Positions 1-10,603 of a stretch of 64,000 nt of DNA are shown in pieces; position 1 is the first letter of the stretch, and every line of letters begins with the position of its first letter. The translations under genes were made by a program, and so were the position numbers. The stretch is from Epinephelus fuscoguttatus (Eukaryota > Chordata > Actinopteri > Perciformes > Serranidae), in assembly GCF_011397635.1 (NCBI RefSeq), contig NC_064756.1, positions 29,750,996 to 29,814,995 of the forward strand. Direction: 5' to 3'. Under the pieces are notes generated by a model, which was given only the letters and a program-made list of their open reading frames with translations, did no database searches and was not told where the DNA came from.

Positions 1-2010
1 TCCAAGTCCTTGTAGATACATCTGTTAAAACTGTTATGTGTTCAGCAATGCCCGTTGCGTACCACGTACTCGAAGAACACTCTCTGTAAACACGGCTCTT
101 CTTTTCTCAATTTACTGGCGGATCACAAACAACTTCCAGGTGCATACCACCACCTACTGTACAAGAGACTACTCCCTACTACATGTCATTTAGCCTGTTT
201 CTTAAATCCTACTACTACTACTACTTTTTTGTCGCTGTTGGGTTCAGATAAATATGTGGATCTTCAAGGATCTTCATTAAATTGTATGAATGTATACATG
301 GTCATGGATTGGTAATTTGAAAGGCCTCAGAGTTCTTCACTGTCAGCATGACAGGAGTAAGGCTCCCTGGTGTTAAAAGGTTAAGACGCTGTAAGATGAA
401 GACCTTGTAGATGTTCAGACTCTTAATGTTAAATGGATTGGACCAAGTGGTACACATGTGGTGGAGCCACGAAGGAGCACGTGCCAGCTGAAAGAATCAT
501 TTGAGACAACACATTTTTTTATTTTTTTTATTTTTTTTTGTGGCTTTTTGATCATTTGAATGACTATATCTGATTTGAAAAATGTTTAATTTCTGTTGTA
601 TAAAGCTTTAGGCTATTAAGATTCAAATAATTTGAAGACGATGCATACAAAACTGCTGTAGGCTATATGTTATCCGTATCATTTGTTAAAATAAATGTTA
701 AATAGCTCTACATTCCGACAGCCATCACTGATTTAGAGTTTATCCATTACGCACAAAACATCTCTGGTTTCCCGTTCCCACTTCATTCAAAACCCCACAA
801 ATGAATCTTCTGTTTGTTTGGTGACCGCTGTATTTTTTTTTTTTGTGCTTATGTGTTTCTTTGCCTCCAGTTTCATAACAAACCATTTACGCTTCACCTC
901 TGACATGGTTGTTTGTACGGAGACAACATTAACAGCATCTGTTACCTCCCTCCGAGCCTTCGCTTTGCCTGTCCCTGTCACAACAAGAAAATAAAATGTT
1001 TTTTCTTAAGTCCACTTCACCCAAAATTATTTCGATCTCCGCTTCAGAAAAATTCTTTTTTCTTTCTCTCTCTCTCTTTCTTTGCGCCATGACTGACAGG
1101 CCGACTTGCGACTTGTGCAGGTAGGAGGGACAGAGATGGGAAAGAGGAGTAGCTGCGCCAGCGCGCACGGTGTGCCAAACTTGCACAATCCACCTGGCCA
1201 CACCCAGTTGGCGAAGTGCAGGTGCGCCGCGCACCCGCCTCGCCCGGTCTGCGAAACTAGAGCCCAATGTGTTTATGATATATTCCTTACTATTATTGTT
1301 ATTATTTGTGAGTTCATTATTTAACAACCCAGAATATGATCACGATGTCTTTGAACACTGGAAATAATTTATTAGGTCAAATGTTTCAGGGAAAATTCAA
1401 ATTCTGTAACTCATCAACCCGACGAATGATCAGCCTTAGTGTAACTGAATGGAAATGACGACCAGTGATGTAAAAGTGTTTCTTGCTGACAGACAGACTC
1501 TCTGACAGACAGACTCTTTGATTGTATCCATAATTAAAGTTGATGAGGAAAATAACAGATCGTGAGGAGAAAAAAATTTCCAATAAATGAAGAAAGTCGT
1601 TTGTTTCCTTTTCTTGTTCAGATTTTAAACTCGAAGGTGAATTAGAGATCAAATAAAATATAAAACGTGGCAGCGATACACTTGAGTTTAATCTGATATC
1701 TGTCTTCCCTCTGTATGAAACTCCAGTGATCTGTGTCAGTGTCTGATCAGCTGCACCGCTGCGCTGTCCAATCAATAACTGATATCCAATCAAGGGGTTT
1801 GTCGGTCGGTAAAAGACTTCCGCGAAGGCTGCACTCGTGTATCCTCGCTTCCCTCTCCTCTGAAAGCCTCCTCTCTCCTCGACTCCTCGTCTCCTCCAAA
1901 TGCATTTAACGAATTGAGACGTCCTACAAGATTGCGAGTCTCGATCGATTTCCGGGTCAAGTGATCGAGGATAAAGGACGGAGGAGTCGAGGAAGGATAT
2001 TGGGATGAAC
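1..2010. other. Intergenic, no gene recognised
   Basis: No reading frame here resembles a known protein; the longest ones are low complexity or lie on GC-rich or T-rich sequence. Visible structure: T-rich runs near 514-540 and 833-844, a CT run near 1065-1080, and a GC-rich island at about 1140-1250 that stands out from the AT-rich surroundings and may be an old repeat. An AATAAA-type signal near 690 could belong to a gene ending to the left, but nothing else supports that. Confidence 0.5.
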
Positions 2011-2257
2011 CCGTAGAGACAGACAAACCATTCACACTCACATTCACACCTACGGACAATGTGGAGTCACCAATCAACCTATCTCCAATCTGCATGTCTT
2101 TGGACTGTGGGAGGAAGCTGGAGTACCTGGAGAAAACCCACGCTGACACGGGGACAACGTTCAAACTCTGCACAGAAGGGCACCCACACCCAGGATCGAA
2201 CCAGGAACCCTCTTGCTGTGAGGCGACAGTGCTAACCACCACACCATGGTGCTGCCC
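2011..2257 (-). repeat. tRNA-headed SINE, 3'-truncated copy
   Basis: The minus strand reads as a tRNA-like head with a B-box-like GGTTCGA stretch, followed by the body shared with copies at 22207-22575, 48391-48768 and 57067-57172. It lacks the tail region present in the full copy at 48391. The head shows A-box and B-box spacing typical of an RNA polymerase III promoter, but it is not a functional tRNA gene. Confidence 0.7.
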
Positions 2258-2446
2258 TGGTTATATATCCAATAAGCATTAACTGCTCCACTACTTAAGA
2301 AAGATGGAAGAAGACTTAATCTTCACTGCATGACTTTCACTGTTCTTATGAAGGACAACACACAGCAGCAGAGTAATACGTGTGTCAGAACACCCAAACC
2401 CAGGGTGATGGCCCACTGGTTAAGACACATACCATGTAAAAGTCAG

Positions 2447-2560
2447 GGGTGTCCAAATGTGTTTTTAAAAATGGGGGCCAGATTATATAATGTAAAATTC
2501 CCCTCATCTCCCCCTATATTTCCTGCCTTTATCTCACTGACAACCATCTATTAAACTCAA
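2447..2560. repeat. Possible end of a hAT-type MITE
   Basis: The sequence beginning CAGGGGTGTCCAAA resembles the terminus of a repeat common in fish genomes. Only one end is seen and no target duplication could be defined, so this is a weak call. Confidence 0.3.
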
Positions 2561-2819
2561 AATGCTTACGTGTGTGTCAAACAGTCCAGAGCAGAGAGTC
2601 ACAGATATAAATATACAATTTTTTTTTAATATAGTTGTGGCTGTTTCTCAGCCAGCTTGTGTACAGATGATCGTGCCTGCATTTGAATGAGTTCAAACCA
2701 GGACACTTGCAGGCCTTATGCTAGGCTGTGGCTGATTGAAACTCACTTCTCTGTTGAACCATACAACATCAACAAGTAATAGCTAAGGAAAAATGTTACT
2801 AAAAACATATACTGGTGTC

Positions 2820-3413
2820 TGACTTTGAAAAGAGAACAGAAAAGTTTCACTTTCACTTTCAGTTCAGTTCTAAATAATAAGGTTTTAGCAAAAATGCATG
2901 TGTTTGGGAAGTACTAAGCGTACGTCTGGTTAAATGAGACTATACTGGACAGGTTGTGTGAGTTGGGTTTTGTAAACAGATGGTCTGAAATAGTTTTCTG
3001 TTGTTAAATGTGGTCCCCAATCTATCAATTGATTAATATGTTCACCATTCTCCATAAAGGCATATGAGAAAAAGTTTTGTTCACAAGTTCAATTTATTTG
3101 ATATTTATAAGGTCATTTTGTAAATGAAGTATTTCTTAGAGTCTTTCTGTCCCTCCAGCTATGCATGGCTACTGTGGGGGACTAACAGGAAGTGACAATG
3201 ATGACCCTGGTGACCAAAATTTCACCTGGTCTTATGTGAGGATGTTCTTGTCCTTAAAGTCACTGTGCACAGCTCCTTCTCTCTCTCTCAGAAGGCTGCA
3301 GTAAGCTCCACGAAAGACTTTAGTATTTGAACAGCATGGAGGATTTTGATGGGTAAAAATGCATCTTAGCACTTCCGTTTCTATTGACACATATTTAATA
3401 ACAACAATATAGT
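2820..3413 (+). promoter_or_regulatory. OR131-like gene 5' flank, copy 1
   Basis: This segment is shared with the flank of the second receptor (8186-8621) and, in part, with orphan copies at 16255-16545, at 25428 to 22950 (inverted) and at 25560-25830. The part nearest the gene (about 3180-3410) is the best conserved between the two receptor genes. It contains a 7-codon reading frame including the stop (ATG 3336, TAA 3354) that overlaps a possible splice donor GGGTAA. It may hold the promoter and an untranslated exon; the start of transcription is not resolved. Confidence 0.5.
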
Positions 3414-3422
3414 TTGAAAATC

Positions 3423-4343
3423 ATGTCAGATAACAACTCACTGGTTGGTGGTGAGTCTTTACAGCAGCAGATCAATGATCAGGTCATTATTGTGCAGCTC
3501 CTGGTGATGATTTTTCTTTGCATCAACTTTTTGCTCATCTTAACCTTTTTTCAAAAGGAGTGTTTCTACACAACTACACGCTACATCTTGTTTGCAGTTA
3601 CACTACTGTCTGATAGCTTTATATTACTCATGTCTGATGTCCTTCTTATCTTACACTATTTTCAAATTGTCATGCATGTTTGGTTATGCATCATCATCTC
3701 TGTTGTGGTACTTCTGTATATGACAATAACACCAGTTACTCTGACAGCAATGACCCTGGAGCGCTATGTGGCCATATGCATGCCCCTGCGCCACAGACAG
3801 TTGTGCTCCTGGCACAGTGCTATAAACTGTATCCTCATCATTCATAGCCTCAGCTCTGTACCCTGTATTGTTGTCCTCTCTACTTTCTTTGCATCAGCCT
3901 CTCTTAGCTTTTATGAACGACACAGTGTATGTTCTGTGGATATATTTCTTGTGCACTGGTGGCAGAAACATCTTAGATCAGCTGTAAATCAGTTTTACTT
4001 CTTGATTATGTGTATTACTATTGTATTCTCCTATGTTAAAATAATGAAAGTAGCCAAAACTGCATCAGGAGAGAATAAAAAGTCAACATGGAAAGGGCTC
4101 AGAACAGTAATTCTTCATGCTTTCCAGCTGCTGCTCTGTCTCATCCAGCTGTGGTGTCCATTCATAGAAGCTGCTGTACTTCAGATTAATTTCAGGATAT
4201 TTCACAGTGTCAAGTACTTTAACTACATAATATTTAATCTTGCTCCAAGATGTCTGAGTCCTCTCATTTATGGCCTCAGGGATGAAATTTTTGTTCATGC
4301 ACTAAAACATATCTGCTTTGGCTCATGTAAAAGAAGCATTTGA
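3423..4343 (+). CDS. Odorant receptor 131-2-like GPCR, copy 1
   Basis: A single-exon seven-helix receptor of 306 residues, the normal size for fish OR131-like odorant receptors, expected in the plasma membrane and cilia of olfactory neurons and to signal through a G protein. Hydrophobic helices are visible throughout. The TM3 end reads MTLERYVAICMPLRH, the odorant-receptor form of the DRY motif. TM6 begins at KGLRTVILHAF and TM7 ends SPLIYGLRDE. I chose ATG 3423 because the paralogue at 8622 starts with the same MSDNNSL; an in-frame ATG at 3414 would add three residues. It is a tandem duplicate of the gene 4.3 kb downstream. The frame is intact, with an AATAAA at 4388-4393. Ligand unknown. 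Confidence 0.93.
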   Translation: MSDNNSLVGGESLQQQINDQVIIVQLLVMIFLCINFLLILTFFQKECFYTTTRYILFAVTLLSDSFILLMSDVLLILHYFQIVMHVWLCIIISVVVLLYMTITPVTLTAMTLERYVAICMPLRHRQLCSWHSAINCILIIHSLSSVPCIVVLSTFFASASLSFYERHSVCSVDIFLVHWWQKHLRSAVNQFYFLIMCITIVFSYVKIMKVAKTASGENKKSTWKGLRTVILHAFQLLLCLIQLWCPFIEAAVLQINFRIFHSVKYFNYIIFNLAPRCLSPLIYGLRDEIFVHALKHICFGSCKRSI

Positions 4344-6641
4344 CAAGGTAGATTAATAATTTTCCAACAGAGAAATGTATTGATTTAAATAAAAAGCACC
4401 AGAAATTCCACTGTGCATGTTGCAATTCACCATCGTGTTTTCTTTATGACTAGTTTATTGTTATAATCCTAACTGTGATTACATTACTGTTTAAGCAACA
4501 ACTCAAGCTCAACACTGTTGTTTTTTTGTATTCTTGCATCATTGTTCACATGAGGTGACAATGTTTTTCAGGGGGGTTTTGCCTTCATGTTAAGTTAGAT
4601 GTAATATTGTTTATAGAAACTGATGTGTACTTGAGGTCAGTCTTCCCTTAGATAAGTTAAAGAATACCTCTATGAGCCTCAGTTGTCCTCACTTGAATAT
4701 ACAGCTTCATCAAGTAAATTTTGCTGATAATTATACTACTAGTGTAGTCATGCCATATTGACTTCTCTCTATATGGCAGCCGAGAAAAGGACCAAGACTG
4801 ATGGCCTTCTACTCATGGAAGGCGCCCAGTGCATTGGGTCACTCACACATCATCAAAAAACCATTTCAGGACAACTTTCCCTGCCACAGAGAATCTGCTG
4901 CACTCCTTATTACACTGAGTACATTTTGACTTTCTCCTGCTTCTTTAACATTTTGCTGCTTTTGCTGTCTAATAAAACTTAGGTTTAGGTCCTAGTTGCC
5001 TCTGTCTGTATGTTTTTTAGACACCACTGTTGAAGAACCTGGGGTGTAGCTTTTTTGTGACAACAACATCAAGAAGATAATTTGCCATTGTGAGCAGGCT
5101 AGCATGCTGACATTAGCATTACCTTGAAGCACTACAGTGCCCAGGTTCAGCCTCACAGAGCCACTAGTCTGTCTGTACACTCTTAGCACTATTATGTGTT
5201 AGTCAAAGGTGCATTTCTCTACCCCACCCCAGGAAAGAAATTGTAATTAAAACAAATTTTCTGCAGTTCTACACCACCTGTACTCATCCAGATTAGTTAG
5301 CTTGATGGTGTTATGAAAATCAGGGTTGTATCAACAGTATAATTGAGTGGATTCTAAACTGAGACAATTATCATAATATTCTGGGGAGGAATCTACCATT
5401 TGGCCTCCAACTTAAAGGGCCCAAACAGTTGCAGCTCTATTATGATGTTCTGATATGGAAAATACTGAATCATGTTACTGTTTTAACTCTTTGGACCACA
5501 TTATTCAACATTATATAAGAATGTAAAGCTCCACTTTGAACAGACTAAAAGTAAATTTAAGTACATTGTGCTAATAATACCTTTCCTGAATGCAGCTGCC
5601 AACAGCCTACCAACATTCTCAATTAGAGGAAGGGTGGAAACAAAGCAAGGCAGTTTGCCTGGGCCCCAGGCCCCCAAAACACTAAATCTGCCCCTGGTAA
5701 CAATAATAAAAGCACAGTACAAAAGGAGAGAGATGGAGCAATACATGCTCATATTTATAAATATTTCCATCCAAACTGTGATTTAAACTGAAATTAAACA
5801 AAGTAGTCTGTAGAAGTCTAAAGAAGTCACTTTCCAGTTGTGAAACATTCTTGAAGCTCAGCTGTTTGTCTGCCTCTCTCATTAGCAATCAGGGTAGCCT
5901 AGTTCAGAAACCTGTGTTCTCTTGCTGTCTTTCTCCTGGACCACGACCTGCATGCCCACAACAAGAACCTGGAACCAGAGAAGTTAGTGTGCCAAACGCA
6001 AGGACTCTGAGTGACCAGCTTCTTTGGATCTGCACCTTCAGAACAAGGACACAACAAAGACTGCACCTGGAACCACATCTCTTTCCAGCCCTCTTCTGCC
6101 GGCTAACAAAAGCAATTCACCACAAAGCAACTCGTACCTCCATCCTGTCAAGAATTGGTAACGTAACAACTGGGCATAGCATCATCACAGCTGTAAAGGC
6201 TGAGTAAGACAGTTTAACTTTGTCAATTGTGATTTAATGCTGTTCACTGGGTTATTGTTGTGATTGTTTGCAGTAAGGTTATTGGTTAGTTGGCTTTGCA
6301 AAAGCCAAGTGACGTTAGTTTGTGAATGCTTTTCACAGACTGAGTCTTGCATGCAACAAAAATCCTTTGCACTAATCCAGACCCTTTGCAACACAAATTG
6401 CATACACATAGATTCACTTACAAATAGGCTTTCAACAGAGCTACACCCAAAGAGGCAACTCAAAGTTCCTGCTTCTTTTCCTTTGTCTTTGTCCTGACCA
6501 CACGGTCAGGCAGACCTCCCCCAATCTGAAGCTATCTTTGATTCGGCCATCTTGGTGTTGTCGGCCATTTTGTTTTGTAGGCCAAATGGCCCTTTGTTTC
6601 ACACATCTGCCTTTGTCTCTCTCTCTCTCTCACTCTCTCGC

Positions 6642-6673
<32 letters not shown>

Positions 6674-7779
6674 TTTGGTATATAGTTAGTAAGAATTTGT
6701 GTGTTTTGTTTTACTTTGCTCTCTTTATGAATAAATATATTTGGAATCATACCTGCTGTCTGCTCAATATTGCACAAGAGTGAATGAATAGTCAACCTCT
6801 ACTATGTCAAGAAATCCTTCAGGCTTTACTATTAATTTTGGTTATGGTTATTAATTTAATTATTAATCAAAATTACAAATTGATAGTTCAGTGTATAATG
6901 ATACTGCTATCATTTTTCCCTTCTTGGGAATGGTGCCCCACAAGGTCATTTAATGTAAATGAAGTCACATTATTTAACATAATTAATAATTATTATTAAA
7001 AAATTAGCAATTATTTCCAATAGCCAATTTCATTTACCATTTCCATTTACCTCAGGGTGGAAGAACCAACGGCTCTGTTGGTGCACTCCAGTTGCTTGCT
7101 GTGTTGGCATGTTATGTTGAACATACAACCCCAGACACACTGAACAGCTGTTTGTGTGTTTGGGGATGGTGTGGTTGGTGAGGCCCTATCCAGGCCAGGC
7201 CTTGCCTGATGGTTTTGTGAGAGCATCTCCCAAGCTTATAGGCAGGCGGGAAGGGACACTACCAGTGTGGTCTCCACCTGATATGAGGCAGAGTCTGCAG
7301 CCTTGTTGGGCAGGGTGAGTGTCCAGTACATATGGACAGCAGTGTCATGGTTTACACCCTGTCTGTTCATACAGTGCTATCTCCTGGACATGTTGGGCTC
7401 CTTTTCAGTGTCTATGCTCATTGGAACAACACAGAAGTGGTGAAAAGGGTTGTGTGTGTGTCATTTGTGTTGCACTTGACTCCCCTTTGGGTATGATACA
7501 CCTACATGTTCCTGTGCTCCTTGATGACTTTGAGAATGTGGCATGCAGGATGTCTTTTGCTTATCTTTTGACCCTTGTAAGGTCAGGCCATGGCTCTACC
7601 TGGTTCAGTTGCATACCTGGGTTGGCTGGGGGCCCCTACTTCTCTGCTGAGGTGGTGTGGTTCATAAAGTAATATTAGTAGTAGTAGTAGGTGGGCTGCA
7701 GCCACTAACCTTTGGCGGGTCAGGATCAGTGTTGCTGGGTCGATGTTATGTTACGACAGGGCTCAGCATCAGGCTCCAC
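4344..7779. other. Intergenic between the two OR genes
   Basis: The first about 400 bases are the receptor 3' flank, also found after the second gene (9543-9890), including an AATAAA soon after the stop. The rest has no recognisable gene. Small reading frames near 5851-6207 and 7319-7672 have no family features. A CT/CA microsatellite lies at about 6615-6673 and a short TAG repeat at about 7675-7690. The stretch around 4990-5200 resembles a common fish interspersed repeat. Confidence 0.5.
6615..6673. repeat. (CT)n(CA)n microsatellite
   Basis: A CT run passes directly into a CA run. The reading frames seen on both strands here are artefacts of the repeat. Confidence 0.9.
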
Positions 7780-8160
7780 CCAGTGTACCCGTGATTTCCA
7801 CTTGGATTCAATAATGAACTGATTAGAACTTGAACAAAGGTCATACATAACTGTGACCTCAAAAGACAGATTTAAGGCCATAACTCAAGAATTCATTCAC
7901 TAATCATGACAAATTTCACACAAAAGTCTAATGAGTAATAAGTGTTGACATTTTAAATCCAAAGGGTCAAAGGTCAACTTCACTGTGACATCACTAAGTT
8001 CTGCAAAATCATATTTCTGGTCATTATTCAATGCCATAACTCAGGAAGAGAAGGGGAAACATTTGCTCGGACACTGAATTGGTGACACTAATCTTGGATG
8101 TCCAACTTGAAACTGTGGTGATTGTATAGATCTTCTGTGCTGCCAGGCTGAAGATGTGTG
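7780..8160 (+). repeat. Interspersed fish repeat (GTGACCTCAAA type)
   Basis: A non-coding repeat with phrases such as AACTGATTAGAACTTG and GGTCAAAGGTCAA. Its left part recurs at about 12130-12245 and its right part at about 12770-12816 and 15990-16085, on either side of the Gmr1-like element. Class not determined. Confidence 0.55.
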
Positions 8161-8185
8161 ACACATCCATGTTTCACCCAAAATA

Positions 8186-8621
8186 CATGAGTTGTGTGAG
8201 ATTTTGTAAACAGATGGTTTTGAATTACTTTTCTGTTGTTAAATGTGGTCTTCAATCAGTCAATTAATCTATAGGTTCATTGTTATCAATAAAGGCATGA
8301 GAGAGAAACAAAGTTTTTTTTGATAAATTCTAGCTAACGAGGAGGACTAACAGGAAGTGACAATGATGACACTAGTGACCAAAATTTCACCTGGTATTAT
8401 CTGGGGATGTTCTTGTCTTTAAAGTCACTGTGCACAGCTCCTCTTTCTCAGAGGGCTGCAGTAAGCTCCACAGAAGACTTTAGTATTTGAACAGCATGGA
8501 GGATTTTGATGGGTAAAATGCATCTTAGCACTTCAGATAAGTCCGTTTCTATTGACACATGTTTGTTAACAATACTTTAATGGAATTTTGGCAGTTTTTC
8601 AAAGGCTTTGTTTAAAAAAAA
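8186..8621 (+). promoter_or_regulatory. OR131-like gene 5' flank, copy 2
   Basis: Closely matches 2960-3413. The same short frame is present (ATG 8496, TAA 8514), identical to copy 1 and again overlapping GGGTAA. A possible acceptor TTGGCAG lies near 8595, before the receptor ATG. Copy 1 has a weaker one, ATATAG, near 3410. Whether a 5' untranslated exon is spliced here cannot be settled from sequence. Confidence 0.5.
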
Positions 8622-9542
8622 ATGTCAGATAACAACTCACTGGCTGGTGGTAAGTCTTTACAGCGGCAGATCAATGATCAGGTCATTATTGTGCAGCTCC
8701 TGGTGATGATTTTTCTTTGCATCAACTTTTTGCTCATCTTAACCTTTTTTCAAAAGGAGTGTTTCTACACAACTACACGCTACATCTTGTTTGTAGTTAC
8801 ACTACTGTCTGATAGCTTTATATTACTCATGTCTGATATCCTTCTCATCTTACACTATTTTCAAATTGTCATGCATGTTTGGTTATGCATCATCATCTCT
8901 GTTGTGGTACTTCTGTATATGACAATAACACCAGTTACTCTGACAGCAATGACCCTGGAGCGCTATGTGGCCATATGCATGCCGCTGCGCCACAGACAGT
9001 TGTGCTCCTGGCACAGTGCTATAAACTGCATCCTCATCATTCACAGCCTCAGCTCTGTACCCTGTATTGTTGTCCTCTCTACTTTCTTTGCATCAGTCTC
9101 TCTTAGCTTTTATGAACGACACAGTGTATGTTCTGTGGAGATATTTCTTGTGCACTGGTGGCAGAAACATCTTTGGTCAACTGTAAATCAGTTTTACTTC
9201 TTGATTATGTGTATTACTATTGTATTCTCCTATGTCAAAATACTGAAAGTAGCTAAAACTGCATCAGGAGAGAATAAAAAGTCAACACGGAAAGGGCTCA
9301 GAACAGTAATTCTTCATGCTTTCCAGCTGCTGCTCTGTCTCATCCAGCTGTGGTGTCCATTCATAGAAGCTGCCCTACCTCAGATTAATGTCAGGTTTTA
9401 TAATACTGTCAGGTATTTTAACTACATAATGTTTAGTCTTGCTCCAAGATGTCTGAGTCCTCTCATTTATGGCCTCAGGGATGAAACTTTTTTTCATGCA
9501 ATAAAAAATATCTGCTTTGGCTTATGTACAAGAAGCTTTTGA
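8622..9542 (+). CDS. Odorant receptor 131-2-like GPCR, copy 2
   Basis: A single-exon, 306-residue receptor, same length as the gene at 3423 and about 91% identical at protein level by my count (about 28 differences). It keeps the TM3 motif MTLERYVAIC, the KGLRTVILHAF start of TM6 and SPLIYGLRDE at the TM7 end, so it should be functional. About 17 of the differences fall in the last 57 residues (third extracellular loop, TM7 and tail), while TM1 to TM5 are nearly identical. The 5' and 3' flanks are also duplicated, so the unit copied was about 1.8-1.9 kb or more. AATAAA at 9586-9591. Ligand unknown. Confidence 0.93.
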   Translation: MSDNNSLAGGKSLQRQINDQVIIVQLLVMIFLCINFLLILTFFQKECFYTTTRYILFVVTLLSDSFILLMSDILLILHYFQIVMHVWLCIIISVVVLLYMTITPVTLTAMTLERYVAICMPLRHRQLCSWHSAINCILIIHSLSSVPCIVVLSTFFASVSLSFYERHSVCSVEIFLVHWWQKHLWSTVNQFYFLIMCITIVFSYVKILKVAKTASGENKKSTRKGLRTVILHAFQLLLCLIQLWCPFIEAALPQINVRFYNTVRYFNYIMFSLAPRCLSPLIYGLRDETFFHAIKNICFGLCTRSF

Positions 9543-10140
9543 CAAGGTAGATTAATTATTTCCGAACAGAGAGATGTATTTAGTAAATAAAAGCACCAGT
9601 AATTCTGCTGTGCATGTTGCAATTCACCCACGTGTTTTCTTTATGACTCGTTTATTCTTATAATCCCAACTGTGATTACATTTCTTTTTAAGCAATAATT
9701 CAAGGTGTACAGTGTTGTGCTTTTGTATTCTTGCATCATTGTTCATATGAGGTGAAAATGCTTTTCAGGGTTTACATGTAACATTGTTTATAGGCCCTTG
9801 TAGCACTTAACCTGATGTGTACTTAAGGTCAGTCTTCCCTTAGATGAGTTAAAGAATAAGTCGATGAGCCTCAGTGGTCCCTACCTGAATATATATATAG
9901 ATATATAGATATATATAGATTTATTATAACATGAATATGATCAGAAAAGTTTTTGGCACAGCATGTGTGCATGGACAAAGATATACTAAAAACTTAAAGT
10001 AACACTACGTTCACTCAGCCTTGTACAGTGTATCCCAGGTCATACAGAAACATGTGCACGTCCATATACTTAAATAAATAATTCCATCCAAACTGTGTCT
10101 AAAACTGAAACTACAACAAAGTTGTCTGTAGAAGTCAAAA
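9543..10140. other. OR 3' flank and AT microsatellite
   Basis: The sequence to about 9890 matches the 3' flank of the first receptor. A TATAGATA-type AT repeat follows at about 9889-9925. No gene is seen in the remainder. Confidence 0.6.
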
Positions 10141-10289
10141 TTTCTCAAAAATGACGTTTGAATATTCCGTCTAAAAATAACTCATAGGTTCGAAACATTC
10201 GAATATTTTTTTTTTCTGCATAATGTCCACAAGAGGGCAAACTAATACAAGGAAACATAGTTGTATATGTATTAATACAAGGAAACATA

Positions 10290-10562
10290 CAGTACAGGCC
10301 AAAAGTTTGGACACACCTTCTCATTCAATGCGTTTTCTTTATTTTCATGACTATTTACATTGTAGATTCTCACTGAAGGCATCAAAACTATGAATGAACA
10401 CATGTGGAGTTATGTACTTAACAAAAAAAGGTGAAATAACTGAAAACATGTTTTATATTCTAGTTTCTTCAAAATAGCCACCCTTTGCTCTGATTACTGC
10501 TTTGCACACTCTTGGCATTCTCTCCATGAGCTTCAAGAGGTAGTCACCTGAAATGGTTTCCA
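10290..10562 (+). repeat. Left terminal inverted repeat of the Tc1-like element
   Basis: Pairs with 11646-11918. Very long for a Tc1-like element; the inner boundary is where the match to the right arm stops, near GGTTT at 10560. Confidence 0.9.
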
Positions 10563-10603
10563 CTTCACAGGTGTGCCTTATCAGGGTTAATTAGTGGAAT
10601 TTC

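Noticed and set aside
55-315. An 86-codon + strand frame at the left edge
   Set aside because: Includes a translated trinucleotide run (TTTTT), has no domain features and no splice or regulatory support.
929-1327. Overlapping frames on both strands in the GC-rich island
   Set aside because: Composition-driven: poly-Asn, charged runs and open frames on both strands without family resemblance.
7319-7672. A 117-codon + strand frame
   Set aside because: No recognised motif, cysteine-rich only by composition, no neighbouring exons.
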